64,000 bases of DNA from Phlebiopsis flavidoalba (taxonomy: Eukaryota; Basidiomycota; Agaricomycetes; Polyporales; Phanerochaetaceae), in assembly GCA_035772785.1 (NCBI GenBank), contig JAOCPU010000034.1, forward strand, positions 124,001-188,000, written 5' to 3'. Position 1 is the first letter of the stretch, and the number at the start of each line of letters is the position of its first letter. The position numbers and the translations under genes are program-made. Shown piece by piece: positions 1 to 11,771 of this stretch. The notes beneath the pieces were generated by a model. The model made no database searches and was not told where the DNA came from. It saw only the letters and a list, made by a program, of their open reading frames with translations.

Positions 1-2740
1 GAGAGCTTCATGGATTTCCTCATAACTCACATATTCGGTAGATCGCGAGAACCTTGAGTGTTGAACACGATGACGTTCCGTAGATGGTGCAACTCTAGGC
101 AGTCGACGGCTTCGACCGGGCGGACGTCGCCAGGATGCACTACACAGGGTTTATTCAGCATATGAAACCGATTTCAAGCAGTATTGTAGAGCTCACGGCA
201 TGGGTTGCGGTATATCGTACATTTGCCCCGTATGATTTGAGGATCGGAACCTGGAGCGTGGATCTGACAGAAAATCTGATTTTCACGCAACGTTCCGGTC
301 TCATCTGCAACAGCTGGTTATGGCAGGGTAAGCAGTTTGGCAAGTGATGAAGGTTTGCCCAAAGATACCCATGAGATATGCGCTCTCTTCACTTCCACCC
401 ATGCCTAACGCAATCGCACATAAGTCTGCGAGAGCAGTGAATTCAGGAAGGGCTGACTCACCTTCCATTTTAGATCGCTCAGAAGTCGACATTTCAAAAG
501 CCGCACAATGTCATGCACAAGCGGGTCATTTATATTGTGTCGAGTCGCTGCCTTCACTGGGAACTGATGGAGCGATATGGTTACCCGACCTCTAGATAAA
601 CGGGTATATTTCTACTTACTGTCGAGATTGAAGCGAGCCTCGCGGGATGAATCTCAGTTTCCAGCCCCCTCGATATTGCGCTTCTCCTGAGGAATAGCTC
701 TATTAGGTTTTTCCTTGGGACATCTCGGTCTTCTAGAAGAAGTATCGCCTGTCGATTAAGAGTGGCCCTTGAGTACGTCGCTACCTGTCGACCTTTCAGA
801 CCGACGAAGAAATTGCATAAGACAGCACACATCACACCTTAACAACGTTCAGTGCATCCACATCAAGTCGGCCGCGCAGTTTTGACCATCGAAGGTCGGA
901 CACGGATCTCCTTTATCCTGCAGAGTTTTGTCCTCAACGACGCAGAGTACACCCTTCACTCCGCCTGCACGAATTTGAGCGGCAGACACTGGGCCTGATC
1001 GATGTCCTATGAGGGCAGCACAGTCGTTCGCGAGACGTTGCGTAAAGTGACCTACGCCGTCAGTGAAAGTACTAGGACGATCAACTTAAGATTGAGTCTT
1101 CTGTGAGGGCATAATGAGGCAAGACGTACTGTCCATTTCTCGTGACATCCGCGAGGCTGACCCTACGGTCGATCCCCAAACGCTATAAGGCAACCCTGGG
1201 TGGTGCTGAGTTTCTGTGTGCCGCTGTTAGAAAGCGCCAGGCGTGGCTTGAGAGAAGCGCGACTCACGAGACTCTGGCGCGCCGCATGCTTCGCAATGAT
1301 TCGCTCCTGCGACAAGTCTCCCATAGAAGCCAGAATTGTGGAAACGGTAAACAGGGGTGGTGTTCCTCTCGCCACCATCCAACACCCCCTTTCTCTGCGG
1401 AGCAATCTCTTCAGCAAACGCTTTAATTTTTGGGGAGTGGAATGACGGACCTGCCCTGGCTCTCGCTGAATGTGGCGAATACATAATGGCGACCTGCTAT
1501 CAGGATGCCATTCGACAATACTCTCCGCACGCGGGCAAAGACGCCTTCCGTGCCTTGCAACTTGTCGTCGATGACAAGTGTCTCTCCCGCGGTGACAGGG
1601 AAGTCACCGTCATCGTCGACAAACTGCACGCGCATGAACCGGTCGATCCTGGTAGTTGGCATGATCCCGTTTTAGCATTGCGTTTTGGACGTCTCTAGCG
1701 CGGGTGGATGAGCACGCAGCGTGTGGGCGTGACTAGGCAACGTCGCATGAGAACTTGATGGTGATGTTACAGTGTGTGAATGGCGGCCTAGGACACGTCG
1801 AGACACGTCTATAAGGGGTATTATGAGTACGCGAGGGTTCATTTATGATGTATCTTACGCTTCATGTCCACGTCGATGGGCCCACGTCTGGTCCAACTTG
1901 AAGAGTTGACTTCCAGAATCCGTGTCCTATCGACGGGTCGAAAGCGGTCGAGAGCCTTCGTCAAATCATCTAGCTCGGGCACGCAAGACAGCACCCTGTG
2001 AGAGAGCAGCCCCTCATCAGATAACGCGTCTCAAAGTCAAATTTGACGAGAATTGCCTCGATGGACATCCATGAGGGCAGCCGTTGTTCGACGGGTGTGC
2101 GCCGTGGGTGTGGAGAAGTTGGGATCTAAATGGATCATGCGCAAGGCAGCACCATGCCTGGGAGCCATGGTGAGCAAGTTGACTGGAGTATCGTACAGTA
2201 CATACACATCCAGAGCAATTTATACTGCCGAGGTGTTGCATGTCAAGCGTCAGTCGATGCACCTTCCATAGGCCAGGCTGCATGGAGACGGTCAATGATT
2301 GATTTGGTGTGGTAAAGGAGAGTATACGCACATTAATGGCTAGCCTTTGGTCACCAACGGCGTGCACGGGACCCGCATCTGACTCTGAGACTTCATATCC
2401 AGGAGTATTGAAGTCAGTCTCAGTAGCTTGGCGTTCAAAGATGCCCTCTTTTCCTACAGAGAGCACCTGCGGCAGATATCTATCATACTTGGGAGGACGA
2501 CGCGAATGAATGTCGAGAAGCACCTCATTCGTTCGCCGTTGTAAGACGACCTGAGACGTATTCCTCCCGGAGGGACGTCTCGGAAGGGAATGGCGGCACT
2601 GATAGGGACTCAATGAGAGGTTATCATCATATCCCGAGCAGAACGCTCGTATCTGAAACCACTGGGAAAGAGGTGAGCTGCCAAATGACATGTTTCCGGG
2701 CACAGATGCATGTATACCTGCTCCGCAAATCGTATCCAAA
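1..2740 (-). CDS. Cellular RNA-dependent RNA polymerase (RdRP, QDE-1 type), partial
   Basis: Eukaryotic RdRP of the RNA-silencing (quelling) pathway, which makes double-stranded RNA for Dicer; it is not a viral enzyme. Pieces read in family order on the minus strand: WKVHRLTLDMQHL (about 2,230-2,270), LPSWMSIEAILVKFDF (about 2,040-2,085), VTPTR (about 1,725-1,740), RFMRVQFVDDDGD (about 1,600-1,645), GRHYVFATFSESQ (about 1,455-1,495), GDLSQERIIAKHAAR (about 1,285-1,330), LNRQAILLLEDRDVP (about 715-760), VADETGTLRENQIFCQ (about 260-310) and HPGDVRPVEAVDC (about 100-140). Short GT-AG introns separate some pieces, for example between YRNPC and HPGDVR. The catalytic DxDGD loop should lie just beyond base 1. 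Frames break several times, for example after VTPTRCVLI near 1,710, so this is either a decayed gene or indel-rich sequence. The N-terminus is unresolved and may reach about 3,000. Confidence 0.8.
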
Positions 2741-3905
2741 ACGAACTGGCATGACGTTGTCCAGGTTCACGGTGATGATGTATGTTGGGTCCGTCACGGT
2801 TGACGATCATTCGAAAAGCCGGAATAGTACACCTCCCCTTTGACCGTGGCCACTGTCGCCCACAGATAACCTTGTGGGTTTGAAGCCGAACTCATTTGCC
2901 AGTTCGCGTGTTTTTTGAGGTTCTAATTAGTAAACTGTCAAATCTATAGTCGCGCAGGATTCCAAGGGATTCCAGATGATCTTGCAGCTCCTGACGATCA
3001 AAGAGCTCGTGCATCCCAGTCCATAGTGCATGTAGGGTGTGAGAGTAAAGTCACATCCAGCGTTTTGGCGAAGGCGTTACTCTCCGGTAACGATCCGGCA
3101 CACGGCAACGTGACATATATCCCCAAAGTTGGCGCCTGGCTGGTGGCGAAGTCCATCCCCTTCGAGTCGATATCCGCCATGCATGTGCGTCCAACATACA
3201 CCGTAATGCACATACATGCAATTTAGAGGTGAAGGGCTGGTAGACGTAGGTTTTAGCCATTTGATAATAGTCATTAAACCGAGTTTTCACAGCCCGCCGT
3301 CATTGGTGCTGTCCTCACTACTTATGTGCCCTAGGCGGTCCTCATCCGAAGAAAACATGGATAATCATCAACGACCTAGGCTCATTGGCAGCGACCGCAT
3401 CTCAGCGTTGATCGACCTTCATCAGTACAAAATGAAGCAACGCGTATTTCTCATGGAGTGTTACAGCCGCTCCTCTCTCCTGAAATACGATAGCCGACAG
3501 TCAAACCGCACCTCATTGCCAACATGTGTAAAACGCGATGAGGGGATCTGGCATCGCTCCACCCCCGGAAGTCACGGCGGCGTTCATTCTGGTGTCCTCA
3601 ATGTGACACAGTTGCTTTCCGGTCCCCTTTTGGGCGAGGTGGCGCGGAATGGACTACGGCATGGTGATTGCGCATCTAACCTGCAAACCAGATCCAGGTG
3701 GGGTTGCCTTGTTCCTCTGGCGAATCGAGGCTTTGACACGGCGGCGTGTTTTAGGTGAGGATTTTATCTTGGGCATATGCGCGGGAGAAATGAGCACCGC
3801 TGAGAGCTACATATAGCGAGCTTGTCTCCGCGATAAAACCTCAGTGACTCTTCTGCTTTGACAGCATATCCCTCCGTCGAGCGTCGCTCAAGTAACGACT
3901 TCACC
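2741..3905. other. Unassigned stretch between RdRP and G-domain gene
   Basis: No confident gene. On the minus strand around 2,800-3,050 short open pieces (such as one containing YLWATVATVKGEVYY) could be the N-terminal part of the RdRP, but I cannot match them to a conserved block. A plus-strand open frame at 3,216-3,758 looks random in composition and has no family resemblance. Confidence 0.4.
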
Positions 3906-5760
3906 ATGTCTTCCAACGACTCTGTAACTATTGCGTATGTCTCACCCATATCTTCAGCCTGCCATTGGACTAACTCTTCTGTAGTGTGATGGGCGCCACT
4001 GTGGGCTGGCAAATCCACTGTGCGTCGACTTGTTAAACCGGGTTGACCAACACTGAGCTCTCGTTTTTCTTAGTTCATCAATCTTGTCAGCAACTCGCAT
4101 TTGCGGGTTGGCTATGGACTCGAATCATGCACATCTGAAGTCCAGGTGTCCTCTAGGGGGGGTCTTGGGGGGGGGGTGCTGGGGAGGGCCATTCCTGCTG
4201 GACGGGAAGACGATCACCCTCGTGGACACCCCGGGGTTCGACGACACCATCAATTAAACATAAGCTGAGATTCTCAGACTCATCGCCGATTATTTTCTCG
4301 CCGTGACGTGAGTGACAGTTTTTGTATCCCCCAGATTCGGCATCTCAAAAGCAGCTCAGATACAAGGAGGAGGGCCGTAAACCTCAACGGTGTCATATTC
4401 CTGCACGCGCATCTCCGACTACCGCATGGGCGGTGTCGCGCGCAAGAATTTCCGCCCTCTTCCGCAAAACTCTGCGGAGTACGACCGGACGACACCCTGA
4501 AGAACGTCGTCATTGCCACGAACATGTGGGCCGACGTCTCCGCTGAGATCGGCGAGAAGCGCGAAAGCGAGCTTTTGCAAGCAGCGAGCTCTTTTTCAAG
4601 CCCGCTCTGGAGAAGGGCGCACACCTCGTCAGGCATGACAATACTCTCGCCACCGCGCATCGTATCAATACGCGAGATCATCGCTTCCCCCCCATTGCCC
4701 CTGCAGATCCAGGTCGAGACCGTCGACGAGCAGAAAACCCCTCGCCCAGGACGGACGCAGGCCAGGACCTCAAGGACGAGCTCGAGCGCCTGGCTGTGAA
4801 GCACAAGCAGGAACTCGATGGTCTCAAGGGAGAGATGGAAGAGCTTATGTCCGCGAAGGATGCGCAGCACAAGACGGAGCTCGACGAACTCAACGACGCG
4901 CTGAAGGACGTACAGGGTCAGCTGGAGAAAAGTCGAAGAAGAGGCACGGCAGCTGCGCGAGGAGCACCGAGGTCAGCCCGTCAGGAGCACGAGGAGAAGA
5001 TTCGGCTCATGGCGGAAGCGATGGCCGAGCGCGAGGCGGAGCTGGCGCGCTTTGGAGAGCCGGGGCGCGCCTGCAAAAAGACAAGGTCGACGGACTCGTT
5101 CCGAAACCGGAGCCTACGAGAGCGCACTCCGCGAGGCAGAGAGGAAGGCTATGGACAAGAGGAGAACCACAGGGTCAAGGCTGACGAAGACCTAAAGATG
5201 ACTAACACGGTCTACCAGGGAGGAGCTTGAGAAGATGCGCAAGGACTTCGAGGAGAAGCTCCAGGCGAGTCTTCGGGAGTCTCTCGAGCGGGAGGAAGCC
5301 CAACGCGAGACTCTCCGTCGTGAAGCCGCCGGAGCGCGAGGCCACACTTCGTCGATGAGGCTGAGGAACGAGAGGCTGCACATCTCGATGCGGCTCGACG
5401 CGAGGCTGAAGCAAGGCGCGAGGCCGAAGCTAGACGTGAGGCTGTGGCTAAGCGTGAGGCTGAAGCCAAAACGTGAGGCTGAAGTCCCACCGCACCTCCG
5501 TCCACCCGCCCCGCCGTGAGGCTGAAGTCAAGCGGGAGGCTGAGGCCAAGCGGGAGATCCCTAGACCCCCACGCCCCGCGCGGTACAGCCCCAACTTCCC
5601 TCGTCCGGTACCGCAGAACCGTGCGCAAGAGCGTTGGGCGTATGCTTACACGGCTACAACTACGCGGCGACAGGGTTTCTTTGGTGCATTGAGCCTCGCT
5701 TTGGATCAGCTTTTCGGGGCGACGGCTGCCCTCGTTGACTCCCTGAGAATCATCCGGTAA
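3906..5760 (+). CDS. P-loop GTPase (G-domain) protein with long coiled coil
   Basis: Member of the expanded basidiomycete G-domain proteins (AIG1/MMR_HSR1-like P-loop NTPases); cellular role unknown. Start ATG 3906 gives MSSNDSVTIA, then a 50-bp intron (3935-3984), an exon with the G1/P-loop (VMGAT...GKST, one frame slip, 3985-4019), a 54-bp intron (4020-4073), and FINLVSNSHLRVGYGLESCT from 4074. G3 is LVDTPGFDDT near 4,222-4,250. Next come VIFLH/ISDYRMGG (about 4,400-4,435) and KNVVIATNMWADVS (about 4,500-4,545). A charged coiled coil (about 4,790-5,230) follows, then a REAEAK-type repeat (about 5,390-5,560) and a hydrophobic C-terminus GFFGALSLALDQLFGATAAL before TAA at 5758-5760. Several single-base frame breaks and a stop-containing patch near 4,250-4,265 make it a pseudogene or an error-bearing copy. 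Confidence 0.78.
5390..5560 (+). repeat. Imperfect tandem repeat encoding REAEAK-like units
   Basis: A 12-bp unit close to CGTGAGGCTGAA is repeated with drift. It encodes alternating Arg/Lys-Glu-Ala residues that continue the coiled coil of the G-domain protein. Such repeats readily change copy number, and frame slips here may be slippage or assembly error. Confidence 0.7.
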
Positions 5761-6776
5761 GTCTTTGAGCTCTCGTGTCACGAGGATTGAGCTCTTGCTG
5801 ATCTAGTGGCCAGGCATCGGATCTCGTATAAACGCCCGCGAATGGGCTAGTGCAAGCAAAAAGCGGTCTCGTGTCAATTCGGTGCATATTATTATTCATC
5901 CTCATTTATACGGTAAACGCTGTGCGTTTGCCGAAGTACGCTGTCGCCCGCTCTGCTCATGTCGTAGGACCTCAATTGTAGTATAAAATGTTCGATCGCA
6001 ACATTCTTCCGTTATTTGACCAGTCTTTATCCGTTTCAGCCCGTACGACAGCATCTTTGTAATGATTCAGAGATCTACATCCAAAGAATGTCCGCGCAGA
6101 ATAACTGTGAAGAGCAAAACGGATGGTATTTTCTAGGCGTCTGTCCGGAAGCTGACCAGCGTCAACGATTAGAGTATGCACGTGTTTGTCGCAATTTCTA
6201 TTCTGGGCCCTCATGGAGCGCTTGCCTCAACGTGGCCTCGAGCGCGCGCTCAAGGCGGCTCAAAGGTCCCCCGTGAGAACGGCGTGATCCTCGGGCTATC
6301 CCGCGAGGTAGGTTTGATTCCCTGAGCGTCCGTCCGCTGAGGGTCTGAGGCGGCTCAGGGCGGCTCATGGAGTATTCCAAACGGCTCAAGCCGCCTCCAG
6401 AGTTCCCGTGTGATGCTCAAGGTGACACCCATGATGATTATGTAACGCCAGCTGGGTCGGTTCACTCGTTTGCAGCCGTGAAGTCGTTTATTTGCATGAG
6501 CATGTGACCCTTTCGTTTTGTAATAAATGGATTACTATCTGCAACAGAAATGTATAACGAGGCTTTTGATTGCCCAAACATCATCGGAGTGGGTGCGCAA
6601 CATACTTGTATCCTTGTGGACTGCGCGGGACTTAGCGTAAATTCGCTGCTTGTTTGGCTATGTTTGCTTACTAAGCTCCCTAAGTGGGCACTTCGCATCA
6701 ACACCCAAGACTTCAACCAACACTACGACCACCTGACTACGACGAACGCCTTCCCTCCATTGCCTCCCCCCTCCCC
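5761..6776. other. Intergenic, with GGCTCA-rich patch at 6,230-6,420
   Basis: No recognisable gene. At 6,230-6,420 the motif GGCGGCTCA and variants recur on both strands (for example 6,254-6,263, 6,349-6,368, and as AAGCCGCC near 6,390). A similar CGGCTCGAGG/GCTCAGCCGC patch lies at 7,795-7,905, so the two may be related ends or a dispersed repeat. I could not find clean terminal repeats or target duplications. Confidence 0.4.
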
Positions 6777-7491
6777 ATGACCGCCCAACCTGAGTCCTTG
6801 TCAAGAGACAAGCCATCCTGCTACGGTGAGTAGCCACCGTAGCTCACTCTCACCTTTCATTGACGCTTCAGGAAAAGCCGTGTCCAACCAACTGTGACAC
6901 GTCACAGCCAGCGCGCAAGCATTAACATGGCGCCCATCGCAGCTGCTTTGAGCAGCTGCAGCGAACGTGGTATGTAAACCTGTGCTATTCCTATGTTACT
7001 ACATGCTGATTGACAATGAACTATAGTATGTGGCGCCACTGGTTCAGCAGTGTCACATTTTCCACATACCACTACTGACCGTTGTGCGAGCGCACCAGCC
7101 TTGGTAGTATCCACCTCACCCCACGGGCAATCATGGCGGCCGCCGGGAGGGATTCTAGTAAGTATACTAGAGACAACACCGGCTATCGTACTTCAAAAGC
7201 GCACCAGCCACCTCACGTCATCACAGGTAGCCACAATGGCCTTCCCGTGAAGGCCTCTACGTCGACGACATCGCTGGCTGTCTGCCAACGGGCATCATCG
7301 ACAACTACAACACCAGCGAACATGCCAGTCACCACGCACTAGCAACCGAGAGTTGCCAGCCGACGGCTACAGCGTGCCCTCGTAAGGGCACAAGAGCGAT
7401 ACACACCTCCAGCTACCTCGACTGCACGGAAACAACCCTACGGTCCACCTCGGGATTGTTGCAACCGCCATCCCCTATATGAGGGCCTGTA
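6777..7491 (+). CDS. Candidate spliced gene, function unknown
   Basis: Weak candidate. ATG 6777 opens MTAQPESLSRDKPSCY, followed at 6826 by an intron-like GTGAGT...CAG (to 6871). Further canonical intron-like stretches begin GTATGT near 6,970 (ending TATAG near 7,025) and GTAAGT near 7,158 (ending CACAG near 7,225). Downstream, an open frame reads about GLYVDDIAGCLPTGIIDNY (7,250-7,310) and runs to TGA at about 7,489-7,491. Joining them needs at least two single-base frame changes, and no family is recognised. It could equally be part of a decayed transposon. Confidence 0.25.
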
Positions 7492-10400
7492 TCACCACTC
7501 GACAGGCACACAGACATCCGGCAACCTTGACGGCAAACCCCAACAAATGACCGCCCTAGCCGATGGCCGCCCCTGTGGCACGCAAAACCCTGCTGCCCAT
7601 TTTTCTATTCTTATTTGGGCTTATTTCACATGTAGTATTACAGTCATTCTAATAATTTATGGTGATTAGTGAACAACAAAGTAAGTAACAATAATCAAGC
7701 CCGAGCAGGGAAAAATGAAAGTGGTACAGTATAGTAATAATTAGAAGCCGAATAGATTTTGTGACACCCTCAATGTCAGCCTCATTAAGACGGCAATACA
7801 GCCTCAAGCAGTCCTCGAGAGGTCAGCCGGCGGCTCGAGGGCTGTCCCAGGGAGGGACATTTACCCGCCTGCCATGGAGGGCGCTCAGCCGCAAGCCGCT
7901 CATCTGACCCCATGCCAAGGTGCTCCTACCTGCGGCGTCGATTACTATTTTCGAACGACATTGCTAAGTCCCGTACTCATCGGTTATTGAAGCGTTGCTC
8001 GTTGTCCCACCAGTTGACCACATCAGCAACTCGCATCAGTCTGAGTTCTCCTGTCCACTGCATCGCGAACCTATTGAGAGCTACCTTACGCACACACATG
8101 ATACGCTTGTCTTGCCTATGCGATTGCAGTGCAAGTGCTTTTCTTTCCAGCGCACGACTACACGTGTTCGTGCCTCAGAGCGAAATGGTATCAAAGCGAA
8201 TAGGACAAGAATGCTTGTTATATCAACCCGAGGTAGTCGCAAGTCGACAACTCCTCGTTTCATCTTGCCGATTTTTCTGAACCTCGCCCTTCATTGTTGC
8301 ACCCAGACATTTCAATTCACCCGCCTTGCAGCGCGCCCTAGAGAGCTTCTTCACACCGACGCCTCAACGGGCTCAACGGCTCTTAGTCCAGCCCAGCGTG
8401 GTTTCAGTTCCCGCGTGCTAGACGTTTTAAAAACACCCGCACCTCTCTGGCCCACAGCTTGCCTTGAGTTTATCTGTCCAGGGTGCCGCTACCCGCGAGC
8501 GGTGACAAGACCGTCTGTGTTTGCAGTCACTTGTACACCTTGTAGCATGTGAGCATTTGCAACAAGCTAACTCGTGTTGCTGCGTGCGATCCGTTTTGGA
8601 AGGGTCATGATATGTGAGTACTTTGGCTGCCCCGTATACTGTGAACAAACTGGTGGCGTAAGCCCCCAGTCGCAGCGAACCGGGAATGGTAGGCCTTTCG
8701 ACACGGATCATGTCAGTACACCGCGTCATAGGATTCGATCTTCCGCCTGGTATGCTTTCATAAGAACTGGGCAAAATTGTGCGCCTAGCTTCACTGGTAT
8801 TTCTATTCACTCACTCTAATTTTGAATTGACGAGCCACTTCCGTCAAGGCCCCACGCACGCTGATGTCGCCTTGCCCTACATGATTAATTTCAGCCGAAA
8901 GATCCGGCTAGTAGTCTCTCTCGTAATCCTCAGCATCAACGCAGCTTCGTCACTGCACGTCATACCATGGGCATAAACATAACCTCAACGTGACCCAGCC
9001 TTGCGAGATCCGATGTTTTGACTGAGGGCTCGCGTAGTGGTAACTACGTAGTGCGGTCGCGATGCGCTTTGAATGGTTCGACGAATATCACTGAAATTCG
9101 GCAAGTGCTTCTGATGACATTCCACCCTACCCCCGGTGGTCCCATTAAGAATAAAAGGAAAACCTATGCAAGACGACCATAAGCTTCTCCACAATGCGAT
9201 GCCGGGGCACCCGGATAATGCTACGGCGCTCAAGTCCGAAACCGACCGTGTTGGTGCAAGGAAGGGCGCGTGGCACACCTGGCTGGCCCGATGAACGAAA
9301 GGTAAATGATTGGAGTTACCACACTCTTGCTCATTATCTGCTCGGATACCTCAAGCTGCCGCGCGGCCAAAGTAATCAATTATTATCCTTGCGGCGTCAC
9401 GCTTTTCGATCTATCCAACGCCCTTTTCCGACATACCACAGGCTGGGTCCTCACCTCCGCCCAATCTGTGCCAACGTCGTCCTAGGATTGAGAAGAGCCG
9501 CCACTTATATATAGGATTCCACGTACCATGATCGTGCCTTTGAATAAGTCCACACTGCTCATTCTGACACGACCTACCGACCCGGACCATTTTCTGTAGG
9601 TGCTCAGGGATGCCCGCCGTGCGGGACGCTGGCGTTAGCCGACCACCCACGCGGCCACGCGTCCGAACACAACTTAATCCCTCGCTGCCGCACACGATTT
9701 CGATGTTGCTACACGCACGGGTAAATTCTCATGCACCGCCGAGGAACCGGAACTAGCGCCGCCCCTGACACGTCTCCACTTCTGCATGGATGGCAGTGGG
9801 AAGCAGGCGGTTGGAACGCAGCGACCGCAAAGACCGACTGCAGCTAGGCGAGAAACCATACGATTTGTCCGAATCCGATCGAGATCGCGTTCGGTGAAGA
9901 ATTGCGCTACGTGCCTCGCGTCCGCGTAGTTAGTACAAGTCGACTGCGACTTGTTCGAGAGATGCTAATGATATCATCTGAGGCGGGTGGTGTTAGTTTG
10001 CTGTTTTTACCGACGTACGACTTAACGTCCTCCGAGCTGTTGCTTCGGCGCGCGACCATCATGTATTGGCATGGATAATGCACTACTGACATTCAGCTAC
10101 TCAATGTCCAGAATCAACAGACGCTAGAATCCGGATACCTCCACCTGTGACCTTGCCCATTGATTACAAGAAAAAAATAAAACAAAAACATGCCATATAC
10201 CTCCAACTGGTCCACCATATTATCTCGACCGTATTACGTAGAACCGACGTCCTCGGTCAAACTGGGCGGCTCGAAACGTCAACAGACATCCAAGTCCTAC
10301 GTTCCTAGTCCGCAGGTTGATCACCTCCGGTGTTCTCACGCTCAGATTCACCCGTCACAATGAGACGAAAGCGGAAGTTCTTACCATCGTCTTCCGCTCA

Positions 10401-11770
10401 CGTGAATAGAGCTTTCGGTGCGATACAGAAGGCACTGAGGTCCTCAATGGAGAATATCGCGCACGAATGGAGGACGTGAGGCCCTTCGTCGGTGACGACA
10501 ATCCGTCTTGTTTCGCCGCCGAATCAACGGAGGAAAAAAATCGAAAATAAAAAAACCTGCACGACTGCGTCGCTCGTAGTCTTGTGATTGTGTGAATCTT
10601 AACCAACGTCTGCTTGCCCTCGCGTTCCGCCGAAGTCTGCGATACTCCGCAGATCTTCCGTACAACGATGTATACGCCCAGGCTAGGTTCCCGCCAGGCG
10701 GCGGACTCGTGACGCGCAGGCGTCGCAAGTGGGTGTTTTAGGGAGATATACGTGTGAGATGGACCCGGAGCTTAAACAACCCCTCGAGCCTTCGTCCGGA
10801 CCCAGCGCAGGGCCTAGATTTCGCATCAGCCATCGGGGCGCTCGGGGGTGACATCTTCCTGGGGCGTCGATACGGTACTACGCATTGCGTACGCATACGT
10901 GCACCCGGCCCTGCTCCAGGTAGGTGTCGGGCTCCTCTCTCCACCCCTGGCAAACCCATCTGCGCCTTCCTGAGGCGCATGAAGTCGTATAATGCCCCGC
11001 CAGTGGCATGCGGCCTGTTCCTGGGGCCCCTACCGGAAACCCGCGTCCGCTACGCGCACTCGTGGGAAACGGCATGCGACGACACCCACCTCACGGGGGC
11101 AGTAACAACCATATGCTGTTCTCCGCTCTGAATGTGTTTCAGGGGTACTCGACACGGTCCGCATCGGTGGGCGATCTACATCGTTCGGGCCGTCCAGGCT
11201 GATCGAATTGCAACCAGGAGCCTTGGGTACCGGTGGTAACCGCAGCGCGATAAGTTTTCGGGTCAAGATCGTCAGGACCAGACGGCACGACGCTGTGATC
11301 AGTCAGCAATGTGGAGGTAATCTGATGTGGTCGTGATCCCTTCTTGCGCCGTCTTCATATTACACTTTGTAATCTCAACGTGTCCGTCTAGAGGATCATG
11401 TTTTGGATTGTACTTTATTAAGCTATCAAAAATGTGCTACAACTAGGGTACCGCTTTGTGGTGGGAGCTGCTTCGACTTTCTGTATCTTGTGTCTCAGCG
11501 CATCTGTAGGGGAATGTCATTCAACACCATACTCTGTCAATACGACCATACAGGGATCCTGGCACGAAAGCCATCCCACTCACCGCTACGCCATTGATGT
11601 TTTTCCACCTCGTTTAGAGAAGCTCAGTCCGCGGTGGTGATATCCCAAACTGTCCGGGTCCTCACGAGGAGGATTGGCCAAACATCTCCGGCCCCTATGG
11701 GCCGCCCAGCACGCACTTGGGATGTAGGCACCGCTGAATAATTAAGCCACGATTCACTCAAAAATGACTG
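7492..11770. other. No recognisable gene
   Basis: Both strands were read for conserved domain blocks without success. Open frames in this stretch (for example minus 10,444-10,728 and plus 10,754-11,131) have arginine/proline-rich compositions typical of antisense or random frames in GC-rich DNA. A second GGCTC-rich patch sits at 7,795-7,905. Confidence 0.4.
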
Positions 11771-11771
11771 A

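Noticed and set aside
1..2740. Viral RNA polymerase insertion
   Set aside because: The blocks are those of the cellular, two-barrel RNA-silencing polymerases, not of viral palm-type polymerases.
6230..6330. tRNA or SINE head (GGTTTGATTCCC)
   Set aside because: The B-box-like string stands alone; no tRNA fold, tail or target duplication was found.
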